Assembly (NCBI GenBank): GCA_964446295.1
Contig: CAYUNR010000001.1
Span: 1-55,286 of the forward strand
Direction: 5' to 3'
DNA length: 55,286 nucleotides
Source of the DNA: CAITNM01 sp964446295
GTDB taxonomy: Bacteria; Pseudomonadota; Alphaproteobacteria; Paracaedibacterales; CAITNM01
The notes under the pieces were generated by a model. It had not been told where the DNA came from and searched no databases. It saw only the letters and a list, made by a program, of their open reading frames with translations. Below are positions 23,832 to 32,607 of the stretch, piece after piece (position 1 is the stretch's first letter; every line of letters begins with the position of its first letter). Made by a program: the position numbers and the translations under genes.

Positions 23832-25936
23832 GTGAATTGTAATTACAGTCTCTATTCTAAGATTTTAGCATTATTTTTTACTACTTTTATTTCACTTTGT
23901 GCAATGGAAAATGATTTGTCTGGCTCTGGCAAAGCTAGTAACTCCAGCTCTTCTACACCCAATGCTATTCGTCAAGAAATTATAGATAGTATTAATCTGG
24001 ACTCTGGAGGAGAAACCCTAAAACAAGCTTTAGCAGATATTCCGGAAGCGCGGTTAACACCAGCTTTAAAAAAAACATTGATTAATCTTACCCAAGGAAT
24101 ACGTCCTAAGATATGTCCTTTTAGTCTTGAATACATTATAACGGAAGAAGATATAATCGAGTTAATTAAGGTTATAGTAGCAATTCCAGAAGCACGCTTA
24201 GCTTATTTTGAATCAACGGTAAATCGTCTTAATGGAAGACACAATGGATATGAAAAATACATATTAATCACAGAGTTAGCAGGCATTCCGGAAAATCGCT
24301 TAGCTTATTTTACAGCAACTGCTATTTATCTTTCCCAAAGAATGAATATAGAAGAAATACCCTATTTGGTTTTCGCTTTGTCCGCTATTCCTGAAAAGCG
24401 GTTTACAGTACATTTTGCAGCAACTGCGATTCATCTCACCAAAGGGTTATATGGTGATGATCAAATCGATTTAATTAACATTTTAGCAGCTATGCCGAAA
24501 GCAAAGCTGGCTGCTTTTGCACCAATGGTCAATCGTCTTTTCCAAGACATAACTATTATGCGTGAGTATGAAGATAATGATGAAATCAATAAACACGATT
24601 TCATTAGAATTTTAGCAGACATTCCAGAAGCACGATTAGCTAATTTTGAAGCAACGGTGAACCGAATCACCCAAGGAACAACTTATCATGAGGGCGACGA
24701 ATGTGATAAATGCGGTATGATTTGGACTTTAGCAGAAGTTCCAGAGGCACAGCTAGCTAATTTTGCTAATATTCCTGATCATACATTACAACAACTGAGT
24801 GAATATGTACCATACAGTGAGAGACGAGACCTAATAAGAAGATTATCCATCATGGAATATAACCTGTGGCAAGCAGAAATTACGGAAATTATTAACGATT
24901 ATAGTCGTGATGATGATGACGAAACTCTCCCTGGCGTTGCGTTTGAAGTGCATAACTATGCAAATACACAAGTGACAACAAGTAGTAGTTCTGCCACTTC
25001 AAGTTCATCATCTCCCATGCGTTTGGATGATGCTGTAATGCAAAATATGGCTCAACGTTTGCAAACAGGTAAAATTACACCTATGGCTTATGCTGAAGCT
25101 GCAACTCTTTTGAAAGGATGGATTAAACAAAAATATTCCAATTCCAATTCGAGCCCCGATACACTAACAAGAGCTAAACACGCAGCTTTTGCTAAATTAG
25201 CAAGCGATACAGATTATGAACAANNNNNNNNNNNNNNNNNNNNNNNNNNNNNNNNNNNNNNNNNNNNNNNNNNNNNNNNNNNNNNNNNNNNNNNNNNNNN
25301 NNNNNNNNNNNNNNNNNNNNNNNAAGAGCTAAACACGCAGCTTTTGCTAAATTAGCAAGCGATACAGATTATGAACAAGTTATAAGCACAGCTGTTAGTT
25401 TCTTACAACAGTTTCACCCTGAAAGTGTAGACATATGGCTTGATGGGTTCTTAACCGAATCAATAACTGCTTATGGAAATAATGGAGAAAGCTGTAGCAA
25501 AGGTATTAAAGAACGTGTTGCTACTGGCATGCGAAATATTGACCCTGAATTAGACACGTTATTTGCACAAGCAGAAGGCCCGAAACTTGCTAGTACATTT
25601 TTGGCAGGTTTAAGACTAAATGATCCTGTGCGCTGCGAAGTCATAGTCAAAGAGTTGATAAGGCTAGAGCTTAATGTAGATAGCGATGCATCCCAGGCAG
25701 CTAAAATTTTTGAACAATATATGAGAGAATCATTAGCTAGCTATGGTGTGTCTGCTGACAAATACTTACTTGAAATACAAAGGATGAAAGAGCTTGTTGC
25801 TGAAGAAGGTGGATTTGATACGTATATTAAACCAATTCTACTGGATATTGATGATTCATCCCTTGCTAATTCCAGAAAACGAACTATAGCTTCAGCCGAA
25901 GACCTTAGTTATCCAAATAAAAGACAAAGAGAATAA
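23832..25936 (+). CDS. Secreted helical-repeat protein, one gene split by a spurious gap
   Basis: GTG 23832 gives a signal peptide (to about residue 24, ending LCAME). Residues about 60-320 contain seven repeats of 34-47 residues with the core I-P-E-A-R-L-A-x-F-x-A-T-x-x-x-L-T-Q-G, likely helical pairs forming a solenoid. A Ser-rich linker follows near 380, then a helical C-terminal region ending in a basic KRTIASAEDLSYPNKRQRE tail. The gap at 25224-25323 is false: the 55 bases before and after it are identical. Joining 25223 to 25379 keeps the frame and gives 649 residues. The shorter frame from 25529 is part of this gene. Related to the protein at 49502. Confidence 0.8.
25169..25378. other. 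Assembly gap flanked by an identical 55-bp duplicate
   Basis: Bases 25169-25223 and 25324-25378 are the same 55-mer around 100 N. This is the pattern left when two contigs from a de Bruijn assembly overlap by their k-mer length but are scaffolded with a fixed gap. A real tandem repeat in the gap cannot be fully excluded. Confidence 0.9.
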
Positions 25937-25980
25937 AAGATAAAACCTTGATATTACTTATCTGAATCATGAAGTTACCC

Positions 25981-26024
25981 ACTGGACCCTGACGCCTGCG
26001 TTGCAGAAACTGGGCGACGCGCGC
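25981..26024. repeat. Degenerate copy of the B-type palindromic repeat
   Basis: ACTGGACCCTGACGCC matches, with few changes, the reverse strand of copy B1 (ACTGGATCCCGACGCC). The hairpin part is decayed (GCGTTGC and GGGCGACGCGCGCC). It lies between two convergent genes. Confidence 0.5.
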
Positions 26025-26052
26025 CCCTCAATACCATCCATTATCAATAAGG

Positions 26053-26078
26053 AAAAAGGAGAGAGTGAACCTCCCTCC
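26053..26078 (-). terminator. Terminator of the 26091 gene
   Basis: On the minus strand GGAGGGAG and CTCTCTCC form an eight-pair stem with one mismatch around a five-base loop, followed by TTTTT. It lies 13 bases after the stop codon. Confidence 0.7.
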
Positions 26079-26090
26079 TCCGTAGTTTTA

Positions 26091-26894
26091 TTAAGCAGCT
26101 GGTGCTGCTGTAGAACTTTTTGCAGAGTCTGCAGTCACTGGCGCAGTTGGCTTTGCATCGGCTAACACTACTTTTGCTGGCACAACATCTGCCGCTTTCT
26201 CTGGTGCAGCAGCAGACACATCTGCTGAAGGTGCAGGCGTCACCACTGGCACAGCAACAGTAGTATCTGCAGTTTTATCAGCAGATTTTTCTGGTGCAGC
26301 AGCAGGTGCATCCGCTGCAGGAACAGGTGTTGCGGCAGGTGCAACGGTTGCATCAGCTGGCTTCACTTCTTCTTTCTTAGGCTCTTCCTTTTTAACTTCT
26401 TCTTTTTTTACTTCCGGTTTAACCTCAGCTGGCTTTTCACCCGCAGCTAATAAACCCTTCACTTCATCTTCAGCAGGGCAAATGTTAAAAACTAAAAAAT
26501 CCCCTTGCTTTGAAAGCACTGCGTACAACTTTTTTTCACTCGCAGAAAAATCAAAAGCAACAGGTCCAGAACCACCAGACAACTTCGCTTCTGCTTCTCG
26601 CATTACATACATAATGCTTTGTTCAACTGCTTGGTTAATTTTTTCCTTTTTAAAGTGGGCAACGCGAATGTACTTATCACCATCTTTTTTAATCACCACA
26701 ACATAGTGCTGATCATCAACTTTAATTTTGTCTTCCTGTTGAGATTTATTGATTGCTTCAACGGCATCTTCTGGGCTTCTTGCAAAAGCTTCCCTAATTA
26801 GCACATCGCGTTCAGCAAGGGTTGAAACAGATGCCGCCAAACCAAAGCTCAGTGACGACGCTAGCATTAAACCTATTAATAATTTTGATTTCAC
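26091..26894 (-). CDS. Secreted Pro/Ala/Lys/Glu-rich protein (267 aa)
   Basis: The start is GTG 26894, four bases after AGGAGA; the frame extends to a TTG further up but that would cover the ribosome-binding site. Residues 1-21 are a signal peptide (MKSKLLIGLMLASSLSFGLAA). The next 130 residues form a compact domain with alternating strands (HYVVVIKKDGDKYIRVAHF). It is followed by a KKEE-rich stretch and a long Pro-Ala-Thr tail with repeats such as APEKSADKTAD and APEKAADVV. Such tails commonly span the periplasm or expose a domain; no family was recognised. Confidence 0.75.
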   Translation of the reverse strand: MKSKLLIGLMLASSLSFGLAASVSTLAERDVLIREAFARSPEDAVEAINKSQQEDKIKVDDQHYVVVIKKDGDKYIRVAHFKKEKINQAVEQSIMYVMREAEAKLSGGSGPVAFDFSASEKKLYAVLSKQGDFLVFNICPAEDEVKGLLAAGEKPAEVKPEVKKEEVKKEEPKKEEVKPADATVAPAATPVPAADAPAAAPEKSADKTADTTVAVPVVTPAPSADVSAAAPEKAADVVPAKVVLADAKPTAPVTADSAKSSTAAPAA

Positions 26895-27068
26895 AAAATC
26901 TCCTGACAATATTTTTAAGTAATTCTACCTGAGCCATTATAAGTTGTAAAACTTTTTGCGTGCTCAAAGTTTCAAACACCCATGGCTTTTTCCTTGAAAA
27001 ATTTTACAGAACTCTCTATATACTACTTATTATCAAAATAAACATTAAAATAAGCGGGAGAATAAAAT

Positions 27069-27500
27069 ATGAAAAGATTTTTTGCAGTATTAACACTTGC
27101 TACAGCAATTCATGCAATGGACGGAGTAAACCAAGGACAAGACCCTCGAGAATTTTTAACAATTAAAGCAAATTTCCGTCAAAGTTCCATCGCATTCAAT
27201 CTATTTCATCCGCTTGAGGAAGGTGGAATTGTTTTAACTGAAGCACAAGTAAAACAAAAATACATAAATGAATTTCAAGCAATAAACCATATAATTTCAT
27301 CACAAAGCACTGATTTTACGTCTATGCAAACTCTAATTCAATCATTACACAGAATGATAAATTCAGCCACGACTGCTTTATTTGCACCTATTGAAGGCTA
27401 TGAGGAAGGTGGAATTGTTGTAACTAAAGAACAAGCCAAAAAGGCGATAGAAAAAGATTTATCTAGCGCAAGTATTGTTCTTTCCTTAATTCAGCATTAA
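27069..27500 (+). CDS. Small secreted protein with twin EEGGIV motifs (143 aa)
   Basis: GGGAGA precedes ATG 27069. Residues 1-16 form a short signal peptide (MKRFFAVLTLATAIHA). The mature protein is helical with two copies of E-E-G-G-I-V-x-T-x-E-Q-A/V-K-x-K (near residues 57 and 117), each preceded by an F-x-P-[IL] segment. So it seems to be two duplicated helical units. No family was recognised. A strong terminator follows. Confidence 0.65.
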   Translation: MKRFFAVLTLATAIHAMDGVNQGQDPREFLTIKANFRQSSIAFNLFHPLEEGGIVLTEAQVKQKYINEFQAINHIISSQSTDFTSMQTLIQSLHRMINSATTALFAPIEGYEEGGIVVTKEQAKKAIEKDLSSASIVLSLIQH

Positions 27501-27508
27501 TAATTTAT

Positions 27509-27542
27509 GTAAAAGAAGGTAACTAACTTCACCTTCTTTTAC
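27509..27542. terminator. Bidirectional terminator
   Basis: A perfect 12-bp stem GTAAAAGAAGGT/ACCTTCTTTTAC around a ten-base loop lies between two convergent genes. A-rich and T-rich arms give a U tract in either direction. Confidence 0.85.
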
Positions 27543-27547
27543 ATTTC

Positions 27548-28693
27548 TTAAACACCCATGGCTTTTTTCATGAAGAATTTTTTCAAAGGTGGAATTTTTC
27601 CAACCACTGCAAGGCCGGCTTGACGAACAAAACTAACTACTTGGCTATCACTTTCAAAAAGTCTGGTCAGCCCATCGGTAAAGAAATAGAGCCCTTTGTG
27701 GTCTAGTTTACGACGACGGCTATATTGGTTTAACAAATGTTCTGCCCCTAAATCTCCCCCTAAATCTTTAGCATCGACCAATAGTTGCGCAAGATCTGCC
27801 ACGTCACGCCAACCCAAATTAACCCCCTGCCCCGCTATGGGGTGCAGTGCATGGGCCGCGTCCCCCACCAAAACTGTGCGCGGCGCTGTGGCTTTATCTA
27901 CGGTTAAGGCAATCAGGGGAAACGTCCAGCGAATACTGTTCAAAGTCACTTTTCCAAAAAATGGAAAAATATCCATTAATTTTTGTTCTAATTCAGGAGT
28001 TGGAATAGTTTCCCATGGGCAATCCTTAGGTCCGCACCAGACAACCCCTGATTGATGTTGCCCATCAACGGTATCAACCATCGGCAACATGGCAAAGGGA
28101 CCAGATGGTTGAAAAACTTCCCACGCCGTTGCTTGGTGTAGCTTTTCATGGATGAAATGCGCCACTAAAGCCTTATGGCCATATTCCTTGGTTTTGCTTT
28201 TAATGTGTACTTGGCCACGCACCCAAGAATGCCTGCCATCTGCGCCAATAACTAATGGTGCTTTTAAAACACCGTGTTCCTTGGTGTGCACTTCCCCGGG
28301 CAACAACTGCTGCAGGGTGCAATTATCAAGCACTTCAACCAATTCAGCATTTTTCACCCCATCAAACAGAGCATTTAATAGGCAATCAAATTCAATAATA
28401 TACCCCATAGGGTCAGTCCCTAGGTCTTGGTAATCATAATCAAGGGTCCAAGCAGACCCCTGTTCAAAAACGCGAATATGATTAATTCGTTGAGCCGTAG
28501 GTTCCAACGCTTGCCACAATCCGCAACTTTCTAAAAACCGTTTAGAGCCAAGAGTTACCGCAATCGTGCGCCCGTCTTGTATTGATGGTTTTGCAAATGC
28601 ATTGCGTTCCAGCAACTGCGATTTTATCCCTAGTTGCGAAAGGCGAATTGCCAAAGCCGCCCCAACTAACCCTGCACCAACTATAATGACCAT
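27548..28693 (-). CDS. UbiH/UbiF/COQ6-family FAD monooxygenase
   Basis: FAD-dependent hydroxylase of the ubiquinone pathway. Seen are the dinucleotide-binding GAGLVGAALAIRLSQLG, the DG motif VIGADGRHSWVRG and the second FAD motif VLVGDAAHALHPIAGQGVNLG. Length 381 is normal. Which ring position it hydroxylates (UbiH, UbiF, UbiI or UbiL type) cannot be told from sequence by eye. It is divergent from proC with 64 bp between them. Confidence 0.92.
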   Translation of the reverse strand: MVIIVGAGLVGAALAIRLSQLGIKSQLLERNAFAKPSIQDGRTIAVTLGSKRFLESCGLWQALEPTAQRINHIRVFEQGSAWTLDYDYQDLGTDPMGYIIEFDCLLNALFDGVKNAELVEVLDNCTLQQLLPGEVHTKEHGVLKAPLVIGADGRHSWVRGQVHIKSKTKEYGHKALVAHFIHEKLHQATAWEVFQPSGPFAMLPMVDTVDGQHQSGVVWCGPKDCPWETIPTPELEQKLMDIFPFFGKVTLNSIRWTFPLIALTVDKATAPRTVLVGDAAHALHPIAGQGVNLGWRDVADLAQLLVDAKDLGGDLGAEHLLNQYSRRRKLDHKGLYFFTDGLTRLFESDSQVVSFVRQAGLAVVGKIPPLKKFFMKKAMGV

Positions 28694-28757
28694 AACATAC
28701 CTTGCCTCAAATACTTTGCCCCTTTAACATAAGTTAAAACTCTCAAGAATTCAAAGC

Positions 28758-29516
28758 ATGCATGTATTGTTAGTTGGCTATGGCGCTATGGGCGGGGCCC
28801 TACTAAAAGGCTGGGAAGCATTTTGCAAGGTCACGATTGTTGACCCGTTTAAACAAGAGTGCGCAAAATCAATTCATGAATTGCCAGATAACTATTGCCC
28901 AAATGTCATTGTCATTGCTGTAAAACCACAAATGCTTGCACAAGTCATGCCGGCTTACGCAAAATTTCAAGACGCACTGTTCATTTCCATTGCCGCAGGT
29001 GTTCCAAGCAAACACTACACCCAGTGGTTAGGAGAAAAAGTACGCCTTAGCCGGGTCATGCCTAACTTACCTGTCATTGTATCTCAAGGGGCCAGCGCCT
29101 ATGTGCTAAATGAAAACTGCACAAGTAATGATGATGCAATTGTCAGCACCTTATTTGAAAAAGTAGGCATCGTTGAAAAATTAGCGAATGAAGACTTGTT
29201 TGATGCGGTAACCGCCCTTTCAGGTTCAGGCCCTGCTTATGTATATTATTTGTGTGAATGCTTAGAACAAGCAGCCGTTGAACTGGGCTTAGATCAAGAC
29301 TTCGCAATGCGATTTTCCAGACAAACCATTATTGGTGCCGCTGCAACATTGAAAGAATTACCCGCATCAGCTGAAGAATTGCGTATCAATGTTACAAGCA
29401 AAGGTGGCACAACCGAAGCCGCCCTTGGGGTTTTAATGGGAAACAACAATTTGCAGAATTTGTTTTCAAATGCCTTAAAGGCTGCCCATAACCGCGCTCA
29501 AGAACTAGCAGTATAA
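28758..29516 (+). CDS. proC: Pyrroline-5-carboxylate reductase
   Basis: Makes proline from pyrroline-5-carboxylate with NAD(P)H. The N-terminal VGYGAMGGALLKGW is the dinucleotide-binding loop, VKPQMLAQVM and the RVMPNLPVIVSQGASAY segment are family landmarks, and the C-terminal signature TALSGSGPAYVYYLCECL is complete. Length 252 is slightly short but full. AT-rich DNA follows (29517-29660) with no gene. Confidence 0.96.
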   Translation: MHVLLVGYGAMGGALLKGWEAFCKVTIVDPFKQECAKSIHELPDNYCPNVIVIAVKPQMLAQVMPAYAKFQDALFISIAAGVPSKHYTQWLGEKVRLSRVMPNLPVIVSQGASAYVLNENCTSNDDAIVSTLFEKVGIVEKLANEDLFDAVTALSGSGPAYVYYLCECLEQAAVELGLDQDFAMRFSRQTIIGAAATLKELPASAEELRINVTSKGGTTEAALGVLMGNNNLQNLFSNALKAAHNRAQELAV

Positions 29517-29664
29517 AAATTTATGTATAATTAATAATTTATTATTGAACACTATGGTATTATTTAGTTTAAGAACGGTTCTTCAGATATATGACTTCAA
29601 TGTATTCGCTTAAAGCCCAAAAGAATACAAATGGCGAAGCTATGTCTGCATGCAAGGTTGGTGC

Positions 29665-29725
29665 CAAGGCGGGTGGCCCGCCCTTATTTTGGGCGGGGGT
29701 GGGGGATGGCCCCATATACCACCAT
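29665..29725. repeat. GC-rich hairpin repeat, copy C1
   Basis: CCCGCCC/GGGCGGG around TTATTTT is a perfect seven-bp hairpin, followed by a G-run and a CCCCATATACCACC end. A similar stretch occurs at 36684-36720 (CCCTTCATTTTGGGAGGGG, then AATACACC). It stands out in the AT-rich spacer between proC and znuA. Confidence 0.5.
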
Positions 29726-29800
29726 AAAATTAATAAATCGTTAAAAACCAATAATAAATATTTTGAACTAATCATAAAAAACTTGCATACTGCCCTCCTT

Positions 29801-30649
29801 ATGAAAGTTATTCGACTTCTTTTTGTTTTTGCATTTTTCCCGTTTCTGCACGCCGAAACGGTTGTGTGCAGTTTTTCAATTTTACAAAATTTATGCACTC
29901 AGTTATGCCAGGGAATTGATAGCATTCAGGTACACACAATTGTACCAAAGTCGGTTGACCCGCACATGTATCAGCCAAAACCAAGTGATTCAAAAACCCT
30001 AGCAAAAGCCGATTTGGTAATCACCAATGGCCTAAATTTAGAAGGGTGGATCACCAATCTAATTGATGGCTCTGGCTACAAAGGAAAAGTAATTATTGCT
30101 AGCGAAAATATATCAGCTCGCCACCTTGGAAAATTACCAGACCCACACGTTTGGCATAGCCCTGAATTGATTAATTTAATGATTAATAACATTACAAACG
30201 CATTGAAAGAAGCTTTTCCCAGCCACGCATCAACATTTGAAAAAAACGCAATCAGCCTAAAAGCCACGTTCAATGAATTGCAAACCAATGTTGTTGAGCT
30301 TTTCGCAAAAATCCCCCAAAGCAAACGGGTAATGCTAACCACTCACGATGCTTTTTCATATTTCGCCCAATGCTATAATGTTGTGGTTTTAAGCCCTCAA
30401 GGCGTTAGCACTAGTGATGACCCATCCGCAGCAGATATGAAAAACTTAATAGGCCAAATTCGCTCCTTGCAAATTTCTGCCATTTTTCTAGAAAATTTAT
30501 CAAATCCCAAAATTCTTAACGCTATTGCTAATGAGACTGGAAAAAAGGTAAGTGGCGTTTTGTATGCCGACACTCTAAAAGATGACTTAAACTTGCAAGA
30601 CACCCTGTGGTACAACGCCGTAACAATAGCAGAGGCGATGAATGCTTGA
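29801..30649 (+). CDS. znuA: Metal ABC transporter substrate-binding protein (ZnuA-like)
   Basis: Periplasmic binding protein of the cluster A-I family. A signal peptide of about 18 residues ends in LHA. The metal site residues are His55 (DPHMYQP), His116 (DPHVWHSP), His182 (THDAF) and a late Asp in YADTL. The His-rich loop of classic ZnuA is missing, so manganese or iron is also possible. ATG 29801 is chosen because the upstream part of the frame crosses a hairpin repeat. It is 16 kb away from znuCB, and overlaps the next gene by eight bases. Confidence 0.9.
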   Translation: MKVIRLLFVFAFFPFLHAETVVCSFSILQNLCTQLCQGIDSIQVHTIVPKSVDPHMYQPKPSDSKTLAKADLVITNGLNLEGWITNLIDGSGYKGKVIIASENISARHLGKLPDPHVWHSPELINLMINNITNALKEAFPSHASTFEKNAISLKATFNELQTNVVELFAKIPQSKRVMLTTHDAFSYFAQCYNVVVLSPQGVSTSDDPSAADMKNLIGQIRSLQISAIFLENLSNPKILNAIANETGKKVSGVLYADTLKDDLNLQDTLWYNAVTIAEAMNA

Positions 30650-31148
30650 TATTAACGCCATTTGGGAAAAGGCGGAACAGTCATCACAAGAACTCACATT
30701 TGAAGAAATTCAGGCACTAATTAATGACCGCCTTTGGGCAGTGACAGAACAACTTTCAACCGTTAGCCTAAACAGCACAAATGAAACCTTGTTCGACCTA
30801 ATGATGCTGGTTTTTGACAGCTTAACAGAAAAACGTGCCTGTATTTTGAACAGCTGGAACACCATTACCCTAGACCCTAAATGCATTTGTGAAGCACAAT
30901 CACAAATTATTGCTGCTATTGATGGGTGGCATCAAACCCTAAATCTGCACTGGAACACTGCTCGTTATGTGCAGAATTTATTGTTTTTATGCGCCCTAAT
31001 GTACGCCGCAGCCGTTTGGAAAGACGATACCAGCGCAGATAATTCAAAAGTCATGGCCAAAATTGACGAGCTGATCGGTTGGTTAAACGCCAGCAAATCA
31101 GCTCCGTTTGATTTACTTGAAAAAGTAAAAAGTATGGTTATGGGGTAG
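30642..31148 (+). CDS. TetR/COQ9-like helical protein without DNA-binding domain
   Basis: A 168-residue, all-helical protein that overlaps znuA by eight bases and is therefore cotranslated with it. The second half (YVQNLLFLCALMYAAAVWKDD...KIDELIGWLN) resembles the ligand-binding half of alphaproteobacterial TetR-type proteins or the related COQ9 fold. The N-terminal helix-turn-helix is absent. I cannot assign a function. A lipid-binding or adaptor role is a guess from the fold. Confidence 0.45.
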   Translation: MLDINAIWEKAEQSSQELTFEEIQALINDRLWAVTEQLSTVSLNSTNETLFDLMMLVFDSLTEKRACILNSWNTITLDPKCICEAQSQIIAAIDGWHQTLNLHWNTARYVQNLLFLCALMYAAAVWKDDTSADNSKVMAKIDELIGWLNASKSAPFDLLEKVKSMVMG

Positions 31149-31908
31149 TATGTAAAAAATGTTTTGCGAATATTGAGCCATCACTAGCGCGCATAGAAAT
31201 AATTGTGGAAAAATCAACAAATTTATCCATTACTTCCTGAAAAGTCATCTGTTGAAAAGGAGTATTAATGTAATAATCTACACCATCCGCGCGACGCTCT
31301 TGAATAATATCTGGAACAGCTATCCCTGAAATAGTATATCCCAAACTAATTAGCTGTTTTTTTATCAATTCAAATGAATCTGAAAACATAGATGAAGCAA
31401 GGTATACCTTTGCATTTTCTTTAGTTTCAGCAGGAATATCTTGCAAAACATTCTGTAACGCTGCAAATGCAGATCCCATAACTATTTCGCCTTCAGCATT
31501 TGTATAAATCTCAGCAGGCGAGCAGTGTAACATGTAACTTCCCGAAACAGTCCAGACTGCTATTCCAATACAATTACATACTCCATTAGTACGTAATATG
31601 CGACCCATAGTAAAATCTGAAACAATTTCGCAAGCTAATGGTGCAAATAAATATTTTTCAGTTGAAGCATCTGAAAATGTTTCACAAGAAAGTTCAGGAT
31701 CTTCACTATTTTGTATGAATGGCAGATTTCCTAGTTTTGCTCTAAATTCTGCCAATTTGGCGGGATCACAGATAATACGATCAGTTCTTGAATCATATGC
31801 TGAATATAAGGTTGTCCTTTCTACAAACAATTGCTCAGGCACATCAGTTGCGCTTAGATTGTTAGCAATATGCATAGAAAAGAAAAAAATAAGGAATATT
31901 TTTATCAT
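31138..31908 (-). CDS. Secreted protein with CheD/CNF-like Cys-His motif (256 aa)
   Basis: Signal peptide residues 1-20. The segment NGVCNCIGIAVW...YMLHCSP (residues 109-131) has a cysteine (C113) followed 15 residues later by a histidine (H128), each on a predicted beta strand. CheD-family glutamine deamidases and CNF1-type toxins share a Cys-His pair of similar spacing and fold. Downstream, a helix, strand, helix, strand pattern (FAALQNVL, AKVYLASSM, FELIKKQLISLGY, ISGIAVPD) also fits that fold. This is a motif reading, not a family match. It overlaps the upstream gene's 3' end by 11 bases, tail to tail. Confidence 0.55.
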   Translation of the reverse strand: MIKIFLIFFFSMHIANNLSATDVPEQLFVERTTLYSAYDSRTDRIICDPAKLAEFRAKLGNLPFIQNSEDPELSCETFSDASTEKYLFAPLACEIVSDFTMGRILRTNGVCNCIGIAVWTVSGSYMLHCSPAEIYTNAEGEIVMGSAFAALQNVLQDIPAETKENAKVYLASSMFSDSFELIKKQLISLGYTISGIAVPDIIQERRADGVDYYINTPFQQMTFQEVMDKFVDFSTIISMRASDGSIFAKHFLHTTP

Positions 31909-32170
31909 TAGATCTTACCTTGTAAGAAAAAATTTATACATAAGATGTAACATACGCATACTTGATTTTCTAGTTCTTAATAATAACATTTGCACTGAAA
32001 TACCAAATTTTAATGATTTAACATTCATAAAATCCTCCAGAGTCATATAGACATTTAGAATGTAAATTACTGCGCAGTGATAGATAAATATTTAATAAAA
32101 TAAAAATATTTGCAGGTTCAGCAATTTTAAATCTATTATACAACCTCGATATATATTTTAAAGAGGTTTT

Positions 32171-32542
32171 ATGTCAATATTTTTTAAACAGTTTTACAAA
32201 AAATTCGTGATATTTGCTTTTGCTTACTTTAGCAGTGGTTGCTTGTATTCACCTATTTATAACAATGATAATGCATTTGAAGAACTGCGCAGAGGAAGTC
32301 AAATTGCAACCTTTGCTTGGCGTACAAATTCAAACAATAACACTGTTATAAGGGATGATGCAGGACACCACGTAGCAACCATTTTCACCCTACGCTACGA
32401 TCATAAAGGAAAAATTGGGGTATATTTGAATAAAGCTGATGGATCAACAGAATCTATACTTCCATTCGAGGATCCTCTTAAAGCAAAAGAATGGATCATT
32501 AGTAGAGCTCCTATCTTAGGCATATCCCTTGCCAGAGAATAG
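32171..32542 (+). CDS. Small lipoprotein of unknown function (123 aa)
   Basis: AGAGG lies four bases before ATG 32171. The signal peptide is long and aromatic (MSIFFKQFYKKFVIFAFAYF) and ends in the lipobox FSSGC (Cys24). About 100 residues of mixed strands follow. No family is recognised. The upstream stretch 31909-32170 is AT-rich and holds no other gene. A terminator follows at 32562. Confidence 0.65.
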   Translation: MSIFFKQFYKKFVIFAFAYFSSGCLYSPIYNNDNAFEELRRGSQIATFAWRTNSNNNTVIRDDAGHHVATIFTLRYDHKGKIGVYLNKADGSTESILPFEDPLKAKEWIISRAPILGISLARE

Positions 32543-32561
32543 ACCTATTCAAAATAATATA

Positions 32562-32585
32562 GGCAAAAGGCGCAAGCCCTTTGCC
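32562..32585. terminator. Hairpin between convergent genes
   Basis: GGCAAAAGG pairs with CCCTTTGCC (one mismatch) around CGCAAG. It lies between the lipoprotein gene and bioY. No long T run is present, so it is moderate evidence. Confidence 0.5.
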
Positions 32586-32607
32586 ATTAATTACATTTAA
32601 GCTAAAT

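Noticed and set aside
29591..29800. Upstream extension of the znuA frame
   Set aside because: It runs through the GC-rich hairpin repeat and would hide the signal peptide that starts at ATG 29801.
31598..32050. Plus-strand frame opposite the secreted Cys-His protein
   Set aside because: Most of it is antisense to a gene with a good signal peptide, and its own product has no domain or ribosome-binding site.
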